Source: Porphyromonadaceae bacterium (GTDB lineage Bacteria > Bacteroidota > Bacteroidia > Bacteroidales > CAMTPD01). From it: a DNA stretch of 6,111 bases. Below the pieces are notes generated by a model. That model was not told the origin of the DNA. It searched no databases and was given only the letters and a program-made list of their open reading frames with translations. Positions 1-5,484 of the stretch are shown here, one piece after another. Numbering within the stretch: the first letter of the stretch is position 1; each line of letters begins with the position of its first letter. Made by a program: the position numbers and the translations under genes. Location: positions 21,378-27,488 of the forward strand of contig DLYT01000046.1 of the NCBI GenBank assembly GCA_003447595.1, read 5' to 3'.

Positions 1-1124
1 AGGATCGGATTGTCATCTTCTTTCAGACTAGAAGTAATGGCTTGTAGTTTGCTCGATAGAATCCGATCTTTGTTTTCCAACAGCCATTCAGGTTGTACCC
101 AAAAAGCAACTTCCCCGTCCGATCCCCATAATACGAAGTCTTCCTCGTCGAATGGTAGACTTACGTTTTGCATCAGAATATCCTCTGTAAATGTTTTAGA
201 GGATTGAGTTTGTTGTGCTGTTTTATCGTAGATATTGACGTGTTTATTTCCTTCATAATAGCAGGTAAATACCAGTTTAGTGTCACCTTCTGTCACATCG
301 TACGTCGTATTTACACAGCCTCGGGCATTGAATGCCTGGAAAAACTCCATAATGTTTGCATAATTCTTTTCTGTAAAGAATGAAGCAGGTAGGTTTTTTC
401 CGTTGTACGATAATACATACTTTGGAGATGCTTGCTGCTTATCAAGGCGATAGATCGTGTCGTTGAATGCTTCGAAAAAGATTGCTTCATTGTTGAGTAA
501 TGTGTACAGATTGCGAGGAGTATGTATATGTAAGAACTTGCTACGTTGCTCATCGATCGGGAAAAACGAGTCTCTTTGGTTTTCGCTGTATGCATTAAAC
601 TTCGAGGTGTTGTTTACATCACATTCATTGCCACTATAGGTGAGTATCGTTTTAGAGTTTGGTTTGTAGAGTTGCCACGCTGATGTAGCAATGGGAGTGC
701 TCTTGATATAGTTGCCATCGTAATCGAAGGTGAGTATCTTCTTTTGTTTGCGATCGAGGATATCGATTTGTTTTGCCGGTTCGTTGAGGATAAAGTCTGT
801 TATGCCGGTGTATTCGTTTCCGGCTTGTCCTTTTTGTCCGATGTTTTTAATGAAGCGACCGTTGCGGTCAAACTGTTTGATGGTGTTGTCGGTACGTACA
901 AAGATGTACTTCGGGGTAAGTTTTACCGAGGCTAAAGCATCGATCAAGGAAGAGTCTGTTGTTTCGAGAGCAATAGGAGTGAGGTTGTCAAATATATTTG
1001 ACGTAGCAACCGTAGCGTTGTTGAGCTCGATTTCAATCACTTCAAAAGGTGTTGATGTTACTCTTTTTTGGCATCCTACGAATGCGAAGCAAATGAATGC
1101 AGTTATTAATACGTGTTTTTTCAT
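1..1124 (-). CDS. 6-bladed beta-propeller lipoprotein, 3' end cut by window edge
   Basis: I translated this frame by hand from the ATG at 1124 down to position 3: 374 codons with no stop, continuing past the left edge. Residues 1-17 form a short signal peptide (Lys-Lys, then a hydrophobic run) ending Phe-Val-Gly before Cys18, so it should be a lipoprotein. Residues 84-105 carry the hallmark of the Bacteroidetes 6-bladed beta-propeller family: QFDRNGRFIKNIG, then G-x-G-x-x-x-N-E-Y. Further blade-like strands are ILTFDYDGNYIK (130-141), IYRLDKQ (224-230) and VNIYDK (296-301). The visible end, DDNPI, resembles the D-x-NP motif I recall near the C-terminus of such proteins, so probably only about ten residues are missing. 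Members are usually about 370-400 residues and most have no known function; a ligand-binding or scaffold role in the envelope is inference. No Shine-Dalgarno sequence is visible; the leader is AT-rich, as is usual in this phylum. Family assignment is confident, function is not. Confidence 0.88.
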   Translation of the reverse strand, partial: MKKHVLITAFICFAFVGCQKRVTSTPFEVIEIELNNATVATSNIFDNLTPIALETTDSSLIDALASVKLTPKYIFVRTDNTIKQFDRNGRFIKNIGQKGQAGNEYTGITDFILNEPAKQIDILDRKQKKILTFDYDGNYIKSTPIATSAWQLYKPNSKTILTYSGNECDVNNTSKFNAYSENQRDSFFPIDEQRSKFLHIHTPRNLYTLLNNEAIFFEAFNDTIYRLDKQQASPKYVLSYNGKNLPASFFTEKNYANIMEFFQAFNARGCVNTTYDVTEGDTKLVFTCYYEGNKHVNIYDKTAQQTQSSKTFTEDILMQNVSLPFDEEDFVLWGSDGEVAFWVQPEWLLENKDRILSSKLQAITSSLKEDDNPI

Positions 1125-1157
1125 GCTAACTTATTTTGATAAATCAGAGGCGTAGTC

Positions 1158-1188
1158 CAAATTTACTAGTGCCTAATTTGAGAGTAAA
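1158..1188 (-). promoter_or_regulatory. Bacteroidetes-type promoter for the propeller lipoprotein gene
   Basis: On the minus strand, positions 1165-1158 read TAAATTTG, an exact match to the Bacteroidetes -7 element TAnnTTTG. Nineteen bases upstream, 1188-1185 reads TTTA, three of four bases of the -33 TTTG element. Transcription would start near 1150, giving a leader of about 25-30 nt before the ATG at 1124. The site lies downstream of the flavoprotein gene's terminator, which fits an independent transcription unit. It is a motif match only. Confidence 0.55.
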
Positions 1189-1242
1189 TATACTACGAAT
1201 TTATCAAAACATATAGATTTGTAAATGTTTAGTTGATTTTAT

Positions 1243-1288
1243 GGCAAAAGAAAACCCTTCGATCCGCGGCTGCAGGACCGAAAGGTTT
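1243..1288 (-). terminator. Rho-independent terminator of the SQR-like gene
   Basis: Read on the minus strand, the arms 1288-1275 (AAACCTTTCGGTCC) and 1265-1252 (GGATCGAAGGGTTT) pair over 14 bp with two G-U wobbles and a 9-nt loop. The stem is followed by TTTTCTTTTG. It begins about 25 nt after the stop codon of the flavoprotein gene, the expected place for an intrinsic terminator. It separates that gene from the propeller gene downstream, which therefore needs its own promoter. Confidence 0.85.
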
Positions 1289-1313
1289 ATGGCATAAAAG
1301 CAATTAGTCGCTT

Positions 1314-2603
1314 TTATCCTCCCATAACTTCAGTAAGTTTGATACCCCATCCCGGAGGTTTACCTCCAGTTTGGTAATACATTTCTTTGAATCCCATTTT
1401 CATAGCATAATACATGTGTCCCATCTTCATGATTCCGGTTTTTCCTCCAAAGAACAAGTCCGAATGGATATAGAATGCTTTGCGGTTACCCATGTCGCCA
1501 AAGCACATGATCACCGGTTGGAATGGTTTATCTTCTTCTGGATGTTTCAAAACACCCATGTCTTTTGCAATTTGGCGAGCTACGATCCGCGCTTGCATAT
1601 CACCAAGTCCGCCTAGTTTAGGAGCTGCCAAAGCTGACGCATCACCTACAGCCATGATCTCCGGATGTTCGGGATTGCGCATAAACAAGTCTGTTACCAC
1701 AAACCCCTCTTCGTCGGAGATCGGAAGTCCCTTCATGAATTCATGCGGATTCCAGTTGGGCAGTACAATCTTTAATTCAGCTTCTACAGATGCACCATTG
1801 GTAAACTCGATACCATCTTTGTAGATCTGTTTTACGTCACCCACGTTGTTTATATAGCCCATGCCCATTTGGTCTTTAGCCATGTGCAGAAACTCTTTTA
1901 CGATAGGGATGCCTGCATCTTCAGCAATGTATTCGCCCGGAGTGAAGAGCGTAATATTCTTTGAAGTTCCCCATTTGCGCTCTTCGAGTAAAGACGAAAG
2001 TCCCAGAGAAATCTCGAGTGGAGGTCCCTCACAAGCAGCTTTCATGTCGTGCAGCCATTCGGGATTTCCTCGTTTACCCATCTTGAAACGAGCCGAACCT
2101 ACAGCAATAGGGCCACCTTTGTAATGACCTTCGAAGAGGAAGCGACGCAGTTTGTTGCCATAGTAACTGTCGGAAACGGTATGTCCATACTCTCCAAATC
2201 CCGGAATAGCAGCATAATCAAGTCTGGTTCCGAGAGCGATAACCAAGTAGTCGTAATATACTTTCTCGGGAGCACTACCCGGACGTTCAGTAGGAACGAT
2301 GTCTACATACTTTGATTCGATATCAATACCTTTTACTTCAGCTTGTAGAAAGTTCGTTTTGTCTTCTTTCAAGAATTTATAAAAAGGCATGTGCAGTTTA
2401 GATACCGGATCGTGATTTCCAAAAACCTCCAACGGAATGTTGGGGACAAAGAGCAGATATGGTTTTCGGTCTATTACGGTAATATCTACTGTCTCCTTCG
2501 CTTCTTCGCGAATAAGACGAGCAGCTGTGAGTCCGCCAAAGTTAGACCCTAAAACCAATACATGCGGTTTGTATTTCCCATTTTGATTTACATTGTCTGC
2601 CAT
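1314..2603 (-). CDS. Sulfide:quinone oxidoreductase-like FAD flavoprotein
   Basis: A complete 429-residue protein of the two-dinucleotide-binding-domain flavoprotein superfamily, closest by motif to sulfide:quinone oxidoreductase (SQR). Seen: a Rossmann FAD motif VLVLGSNFGG (15-24) with Asp45 at the end of the second strand; the mid-protein motif VIALGTRLDY (121-130); Cys191 in ACEGPPLE; the second FAD-contact motif AVGDASALAAPKLGG (318-332); Cys367 in CFGDMGN; and a Met/Tyr/Lys-rich amphipathic tail (about 390-412) that could attach it to the inner face of the membrane. In SQRs the cysteines at these two places form the redox-active pair that oxidises sulfide to polysulfide while FAD passes electrons to quinone, here presumably menaquinone. 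These are its only cysteines; the third one of type I SQRs is absent. Length fits the family (about 400-430). The start is supported by the usual short lead into the first beta strand; no Shine-Dalgarno is visible. It stands alone between terminators. A related NADH dehydrogenase-2-like or other flavoprotein function is possible; the family is sure, the substrate is not. Confidence 0.85.
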   Translation of the reverse strand: MADNVNQNGKYKPHVLVLGSNFGGLTAARLIREEAKETVDITVIDRKPYLLFVPNIPLEVFGNHDPVSKLHMPFYKFLKEDKTNFLQAEVKGIDIESKYVDIVPTERPGSAPEKVYYDYLVIALGTRLDYAAIPGFGEYGHTVSDSYYGNKLRRFLFEGHYKGGPIAVGSARFKMGKRGNPEWLHDMKAACEGPPLEISLGLSSLLEERKWGTSKNITLFTPGEYIAEDAGIPIVKEFLHMAKDQMGMGYINNVGDVKQIYKDGIEFTNGASVEAELKIVLPNWNPHEFMKGLPISDEEGFVVTDLFMRNPEHPEIMAVGDASALAAPKLGGLGDMQARIVARQIAKDMGVLKHPEEDKPFQPVIMCFGDMGNRKAFYIHSDLFFGGKTGIMKMGHMYYAMKMGFKEMYYQTGGKPPGWGIKLTEVMGG

Positions 2604-2640
2604 AATCTACTGTATTAGTGATTGAAAACAGGATAGTCTT

Positions 2641-2655
2641 AATAGCATTGCTATT
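2641..2655. promoter_or_regulatory. 15-bp palindrome upstream of SQR-like gene, candidate operator
   Basis: Positions 2641-2655 read AATAGCATTGCTATT, a perfect dyad with 7-bp arms around the T at 2648. Allowing one unpaired A, the symmetry extends further into flanking TTAA bases. It lies 38-52 bp upstream of the start codon at 2603, in the presumed leader or promoter-proximal region, which suits a dimeric regulator. The AT-rich flanks mean chance symmetry cannot be excluded. The regulator is unknown. Confidence 0.35.
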
Positions 2656-2700
2656 TAAACTAAAACAAATGATATATCCAGAAAGATTAAGTAGCACTGC

Positions 2701-2750
2701 AAAAAAAAAGAACAATCTCATCAGCGTGGCTTTTTGAGAGACTGTTCTTT
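2701..2750 (-). terminator. Orphan minus-strand intrinsic terminator upstream of SQR-like gene
   Basis: In minus-strand RNA the arms 2750-2738 (AAAGAACAGUCUC) and 2719-2707 (GAGAUUGUUCUUU) pair over 13 bp. The only non-Watson-Crick pair is a G-U wobble (2742 with 2715), which would be an A-C mismatch in plus-strand RNA, so the minus orientation is favoured. The stem can extend by UCA/UGA with one bulged base. It is followed by six more U residues (2706-2701). No gene lies just upstream on this strand, because the lipoprotein gene already has its own terminator at 2925-2961. It therefore either ends an unannotated small RNA or acts as a leader attenuator about 100 nt ahead of the flavoprotein start. 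Confidence 0.7.
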
Positions 2751-2924
2751 AAATAAGTGTAAGTAAAATATGAAATACTTTTATTGTTTTGTAAATAAAA
2801 GATTTATAACGCTGATCGATAGTAGCGTATATGTAGTAAACAACAAAAAGGATCTACATGTTCTGTCGTAAAACAAAATAATTTATCGGTGGTGTTCTAT
2901 TCTGAGCACTAAAAATAAAGGCAT

Positions 2925-2961
2925 AAAAAAAGCATCGAAGCCTTGGCTTCGATGCTTTTTT
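2925..2961 (-). terminator. Strong, symmetric terminator of the PCMD lipoprotein gene
   Basis: The arms 2926-2940 and 2947-2961 are perfect 15-base inverted repeats (core GCATCGAAG / CTTCGATGC flanked by A6 and T6) around the hexamer CCTTGG. The hairpin starts about 36 nt after the stop codon of the lipoprotein gene and ends in a run of U residues on the minus strand. It is symmetric and could also stop plus-strand transcripts, though no plus-strand gene is seen in the window. Confidence 0.9.
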
Positions 2962-2997
2962 GAGTATAAGTGATGTTTGTTAATTCTATCAGGAAAA

Positions 2998-5151
2998 TTA
3001 GTTGTTTGTAATTTTCAATGTTTGAATCCAAAGTGCACTACCTGGAGCACCTTCAAATTGGTCTCCTTTTGCACTTGATGAGCAAACAATAGCAAGTTTA
3101 TATAATTTGCTAGCGTCATAGGCTCCGGTGTATGTAAAGTCAACGGTTACATCTTGGAAGTTCGCTTGAGCAGCACCGTTATTCAATTTAGCTGTTGCGA
3201 TTACTTTGTTTGAAGAGTTGATATCTACACCTGTAAGAGACTCTGTGAAATCCGTCACTTCATACAAGTAAGCAGCGATTGAGCACTCATCTGTTACACC
3301 TGGTACTTCTACGCCAGAAACTTTAGGGTTGTTAGGATCAGTATTATCCACAACCGTTTTCATATATGTAGGACCCGGAGTGTATTTATAGTTAAAGGTG
3401 AATGAAGCTGGTTTAGCAGCGTATGGTTGACCAAATTTAGTACTTTTCAAAGTGTTCATGATATCTACTTCAAAAGAACCATTAAACATAGTACCGGCTG
3501 TTACCGCAGGAATTACAGTAAACATAAATGCTCCTTTAGTATCAATTGTATTGATTTTAGCAGCAGCACCATCTTTTTGAACAGCAAATACATCCGCAGG
3601 AACCATACCAAAAGCTTTCAAGAAAGAGAGAGCCGGATTTGAAGAAGTTAGTCCGAATGGATCTTCAAAATCATTGTCCGGGTTTGGTTTAGCCCATGCA
3701 TCAGCAAGATTAAAAGACATGCTAGTTGCAATAGGAGAAGTGAAGATTTTGTAAGTTGTGTTGTAACGTACATCTTCCGATTGAATTGTATATGCAAGAT
3801 ATGAGTCACCTGTAATGTTTGCAAAGTCAACAGGAGCACTAAGATCTGTAATTACTGTAGTATCTTTTGTAGCAGCATTTACCCAAAAAGCTTTAGATAC
3901 ATATGCATTTGCATCTTCTGGAGTTACGGTAACAACGCTATTTAGATCCTTTGCATTATCTGCTACATAATAAGTATAGTTAACCCCTTTTTTTATAGGA
4001 GAAATAAATGCAGGATTAGATAGAACAAAAGATGCGTTTCTGTTTGATGATTCGGTTACGATACCACCACCAAAAGCAACATTTACCGTAAGAGGAGTTG
4101 CATCAACAACCAAGTTGATTTTTAGCGAGTCTCCTTCGATCGTACCTTCGAAGTCAATACCTAGATTAGGCATAGGACCTACGCTGATTCTACGACCTTT
4201 TTCTGCGAAGTAAATAGCATCACCTTTTTGTACACACTTTACAGTATCAAGGTTGATATCACCAAGCACCATATCGTCAAAGCTAAAGTTCGAGATTTGT
4301 AATTTGATGAAATTATCTTTTCTGTTTTTTGGAGTAGCAGTATAGATGCGTTGTTCGTTTTCTACAGGACCTAGGCCAACAACATCAACAATCATATCAC
4401 CCTTGAAGATTTTGTTGTAGTAAGATTTTGCGTTAGCATCTTCAAGATTTGTAGTTGTGATGTCAATTGAAAGTTTTTGACCTTCAACACTACCAGAGAT
4501 GTTTACAGTAAGATTTTGATCAACAAGCGTTTTAGAGCCTTTGAATGTTTTTACAAATCCTTTTGTAGTAACGTCATACTCAGCATCGATATTCAAAGAG
4601 TCAATACCCGGTACAGCTTTTACAAGCGTCACCATCATATCATCAGCAGCTGTTTGCACGATAACAGTTGAAGTGTCAGAAACGCTTCCGTTAATCTTAG
4701 CCACAAGATTAGCTCCGTCATATTTTTCTTTTGTGATTTTTGCGATCTCAACTTCAGCATTCATCAAGCCGTTAAGCACGTTAGCATCAAGTTCGATCAT
4801 CATGCCAATTGCATTATCGAAGATATTACCGTCAAGTTCAGCAGAGTTATTTGCAGTATTTACTTTGAATTTGACGTCAGATAGGTCGTAGATAGGGTAT
4901 CCTGCTACGATTTCATTAAGGGTTACAGTTGCAGTACTGTCAGTCAATCGTTTCACAGTGATTGATGAGGCAGATTCGAATGGAGTCTTTTTTCCGTCTA
5001 CTTCTACATTTCCGGTTAGCTTGTCACCTTTGTAGGTGCCTTCGATCGAAGTAGTAGTTGGAGGTGTTACTGGTTTGTCATCGTCGCTACATGACACCAA
5101 AGCTACGGTACTACAAAGAAGTACCATTAGAGAGGTAAAACACTTTTTCAT
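2998..5151 (-). CDS. Probable surface lipoprotein with tandem beta domains and C-terminal PCMD-like domain
   Basis: A complete 717-residue protein. Residues 1-20 are a lipoprotein signal peptide ending Leu-Val-Ser before Cys21, and the mature protein begins C-S-D-D-D. An acidic stretch just after the lipidated Cys is the known Bacteroidetes signal for display on the outer face of the outer membrane. A Pro/Thr linker (26-34) leads into beta-rich sequence. Residues about 35-200 and 200-360 look like two related lipocalin-like barrels: ATVTLNEIV..YDLSDVKFKV (74-97) recurs in form as IKLQISNFS..LGDINLDTVK (282-305). This part recalls Bacteroides DUF4925-type proteins, but I cannot confirm that. 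The C-terminal part (about 380-717) fits the PCMD family (putative carbohydrate metabolism domain, PF13201): W486, TSSNPA (502-507), FNGSF (556-560), the FNYKYTPG strand (586-593), ECSIAAYLYE (622-631) and the closing block LYKLAIVCSSSAKGDQFEGA (683-702) followed by PGSALWI. A carbohydrate-related role is only implied by the family name. It has its own promoter and terminator and no susC/susD-like neighbour in the window. Confidence 0.85.
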   Translation of the reverse strand: MKKCFTSLMVLLCSTVALVSCSDDDKPVTPPTTTSIEGTYKGDKLTGNVEVDGKKTPFESASSITVKRLTDSTATVTLNEIVAGYPIYDLSDVKFKVNTANNSAELDGNIFDNAIGMMIELDANVLNGLMNAEVEIAKITKEKYDGANLVAKINGSVSDTSTVIVQTAADDMMVTLVKAVPGIDSLNIDAEYDVTTKGFVKTFKGSKTLVDQNLTVNISGSVEGQKLSIDITTTNLEDANAKSYYNKIFKGDMIVDVVGLGPVENEQRIYTATPKNRKDNFIKLQISNFSFDDMVLGDINLDTVKCVQKGDAIYFAEKGRRISVGPMPNLGIDFEGTIEGDSLKINLVVDATPLTVNVAFGGGIVTESSNRNASFVLSNPAFISPIKKGVNYTYYVADNAKDLNSVVTVTPEDANAYVSKAFWVNAATKDTTVITDLSAPVDFANITGDSYLAYTIQSEDVRYNTTYKIFTSPIATSMSFNLADAWAKPNPDNDFEDPFGLTSSNPALSFLKAFGMVPADVFAVQKDGAAAKINTIDTKGAFMFTVIPAVTAGTMFNGSFEVDIMNTLKSTKFGQPYAAKPASFTFNYKYTPGPTYMKTVVDNTDPNNPKVSGVEVPGVTDECSIAAYLYEVTDFTESLTGVDINSSNKVIATAKLNNGAAQANFQDVTVDFTYTGAYDASKLYKLAIVCSSSAKGDQFEGAPGSALWIQTLKITNN

Positions 5152-5188
5152 GTTAATGTATTATTGTTAAACTTCAAATAAAACGGGG

Positions 5189-5219
5189 CAAAGATGATAA
5201 ATGAATTCGAATAGACAAA
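5189..5219 (-). promoter_or_regulatory. Bacteroidetes-type promoter for the PCMD lipoprotein gene
   Basis: On the minus strand, TTTG at 5219-5216 is followed by a 19-bp spacer and CATCTTTG at 5196-5189. That is an exact -33 element and a -7 element with one mismatch to TAnnTTTG. The 19-bp spacing equals that of the candidate promoter of the propeller gene. Transcription would start near 5182, about 30 nt before the ATG at 5151. A second -7-like string, TAAATTTTG at 5239-5231, has one extra base between TA and TTTG and no -33 partner, so I prefer the first. Confidence 0.55.
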
Positions 5220-5311
5220 AGAAAAAAGGTCAAAATTTAGCTATTAAATGTTTATTTTCTTGCGTATGTTGTATATTTTTCTAATATCAATGGTTGGGTA
5301 AACGTCCTATT

Positions 5312-5340
5312 GAAAGCGCTTTCGAGGTGGTTTGTCCTCG
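5312..5340. promoter_or_regulatory. 12-bp palindrome plus adjoining hairpin, candidate operator
   Basis: Positions 5312-5323 read GAAAGCGCTTTC, a perfect 12-bp palindrome with a central CG, a form typical of operators for LacI-family regulators. It abuts, sharing one base, a small stem CGAGG (5323-5327) / CCTCG (5336-5340) with an 8-nt loop. It lies about 160 bp upstream of the lipoprotein start and about 95 bp upstream of its promoter, far for simple repression but possible for activation. No regulator gene is in the window. The symmetry is certain, the function is not. Confidence 0.35.
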
Positions 5341-5372
5341 TCTTATTGTTCGTACGTATTTTATAAATAAAC

Positions 5373-5424
5373 AATTCCTATTTAGAAACAATAACGTATT
5401 ATTATATATTTCTAAATAGGAATT
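5373..5424. repeat. Perfect 16-bp inverted repeat with 20-nt loop
   Basis: AATTCCTATTTAGAAA at 5373-5388 is exactly complementary in reverse to TTTCTAAATAGGAATT at 5409-5424. The 20-nt spacer itself can fold (AATAA / TTATT around CGTA). It lies about 60 nt downstream of the mfd stop, just past the Y-shaped terminator candidate. In minus-strand RNA the hairpin is followed by GTTTATTTATAAAA, which is U-rich but without a clean U-run, so it could be a second, backup terminator or an RNA 3'-end stabiliser. A remnant of a small palindromic mobile element is also possible. I saw no target-site duplication and no second copy in the window. Confidence 0.8.
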
Positions 5425-5428
5425 TGTG

Positions 5429-5461
5429 AAAAAGAGACCACTTGATTCGAGAATCGATCTC
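5429..5461 (-). terminator. Y-shaped rho-independent terminator candidate for mfd
   Basis: On the minus strand GAGATC (5461-5456) pairs with GGTCTC (5439-5434), six pairs including one wobble, and is followed directly by TTTTT (5433-5429). The enclosed loop contains its own dyad GATTC..GAATC, so the fold would be branched or coaxially stacked. It starts about 24 nt after the mfd stop codon. The outer stem is short, so efficiency is doubtful on its own; the long inverted repeat just beyond may help. Confidence 0.5.
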
Positions 5462-5484
5462 AAAATATTGTTTCAGTAACCCGA

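Larger units (their letters stand above)
2604..2997. other. 394-bp intergenic region between PCMD lipoprotein and SQR-like genes
   Basis: I see no credible protein gene here; the longest ATG-started minus frame I noted near the right end is 13 codons. From right to left it holds the lipoprotein gene's terminator (2925-2961), an AT-rich stretch of about 170 bases without an assigned feature (2751-2924), a second minus-oriented terminator (2701-2750), and the leader of the SQR-like gene with a 15-bp palindrome. No good promoter stands out for the SQR-like gene. The best -7-like string is TATCATTTG at 2674-2666, with one extra base between TA and TTTG and no well-placed -33 element. A weak promoter-like pair (TTTG at 2847-2844, 19-bp spacer, TACTATCG at 2824-2817) could serve a transcript ending at 2701. 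Confidence 0.6.
5152..5484. other. 333-bp intergenic region between mfd and the PCMD lipoprotein gene
   Basis: I see no protein gene or tRNA here. From right to left it contains a Y-shaped terminator candidate for mfd (5429-5461), a perfect 16-bp inverted repeat (5373-5424), a GC-richer dyad region (5312-5340) and the promoter of the lipoprotein gene (5189-5219). The stretch 5221-5290 is AT-rich with no feature I can name. The density of dyad symmetry is higher than in the other gaps and may reflect both termination and regulation. Confidence 0.6.

Noticed and set aside
10..1155. Several open frames on the plus strand (for example 10-207, 168-383, 457-639, 730-1155, 744-935) and a minus frame at 311-595
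   Set aside because: They lie antisense to, or in another frame of, the minus-strand beta-propeller lipoprotein, which has a continuous 374-codon frame with a lipobox and family motifs. None of the shadows shows a recognisable domain.
1294..1317. Inverted repeat ATAAAAGC / GCTTTTAT overlapping the stop codon of the SQR-like gene
   Set aside because: The 8-bp AT-rich stem is not followed by a U-run, and a much stronger terminator lies just downstream at 1243-1288. Probably incidental.
1371..2315. Plus-strand open frames of 81-114 codons opposite the flavoprotein gene
   Set aside because: The minus-strand SQR-like frame is complete and motif-rich. The plus frames show no family resemblance and no promoter or leader of their own.
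2885..2926. A 13-codon minus-strand frame starting near 2926
   Set aside because: It begins inside the lipoprotein gene's terminator, has no leader signals and is too short to support as a gene.
3427..4891. Open frames on either strand inside the PCMD lipoprotein gene
   Set aside because: They are shadows of a clearly coding 717-codon frame; their translations are low-complexity or unlike any family I recognise.
5373..5424. An invertible promoter flanked by the 16-bp inverted repeats
   Set aside because: The segment between the arms is only 20 bases, too short to carry a promoter, and no recombinase gene is in the window.
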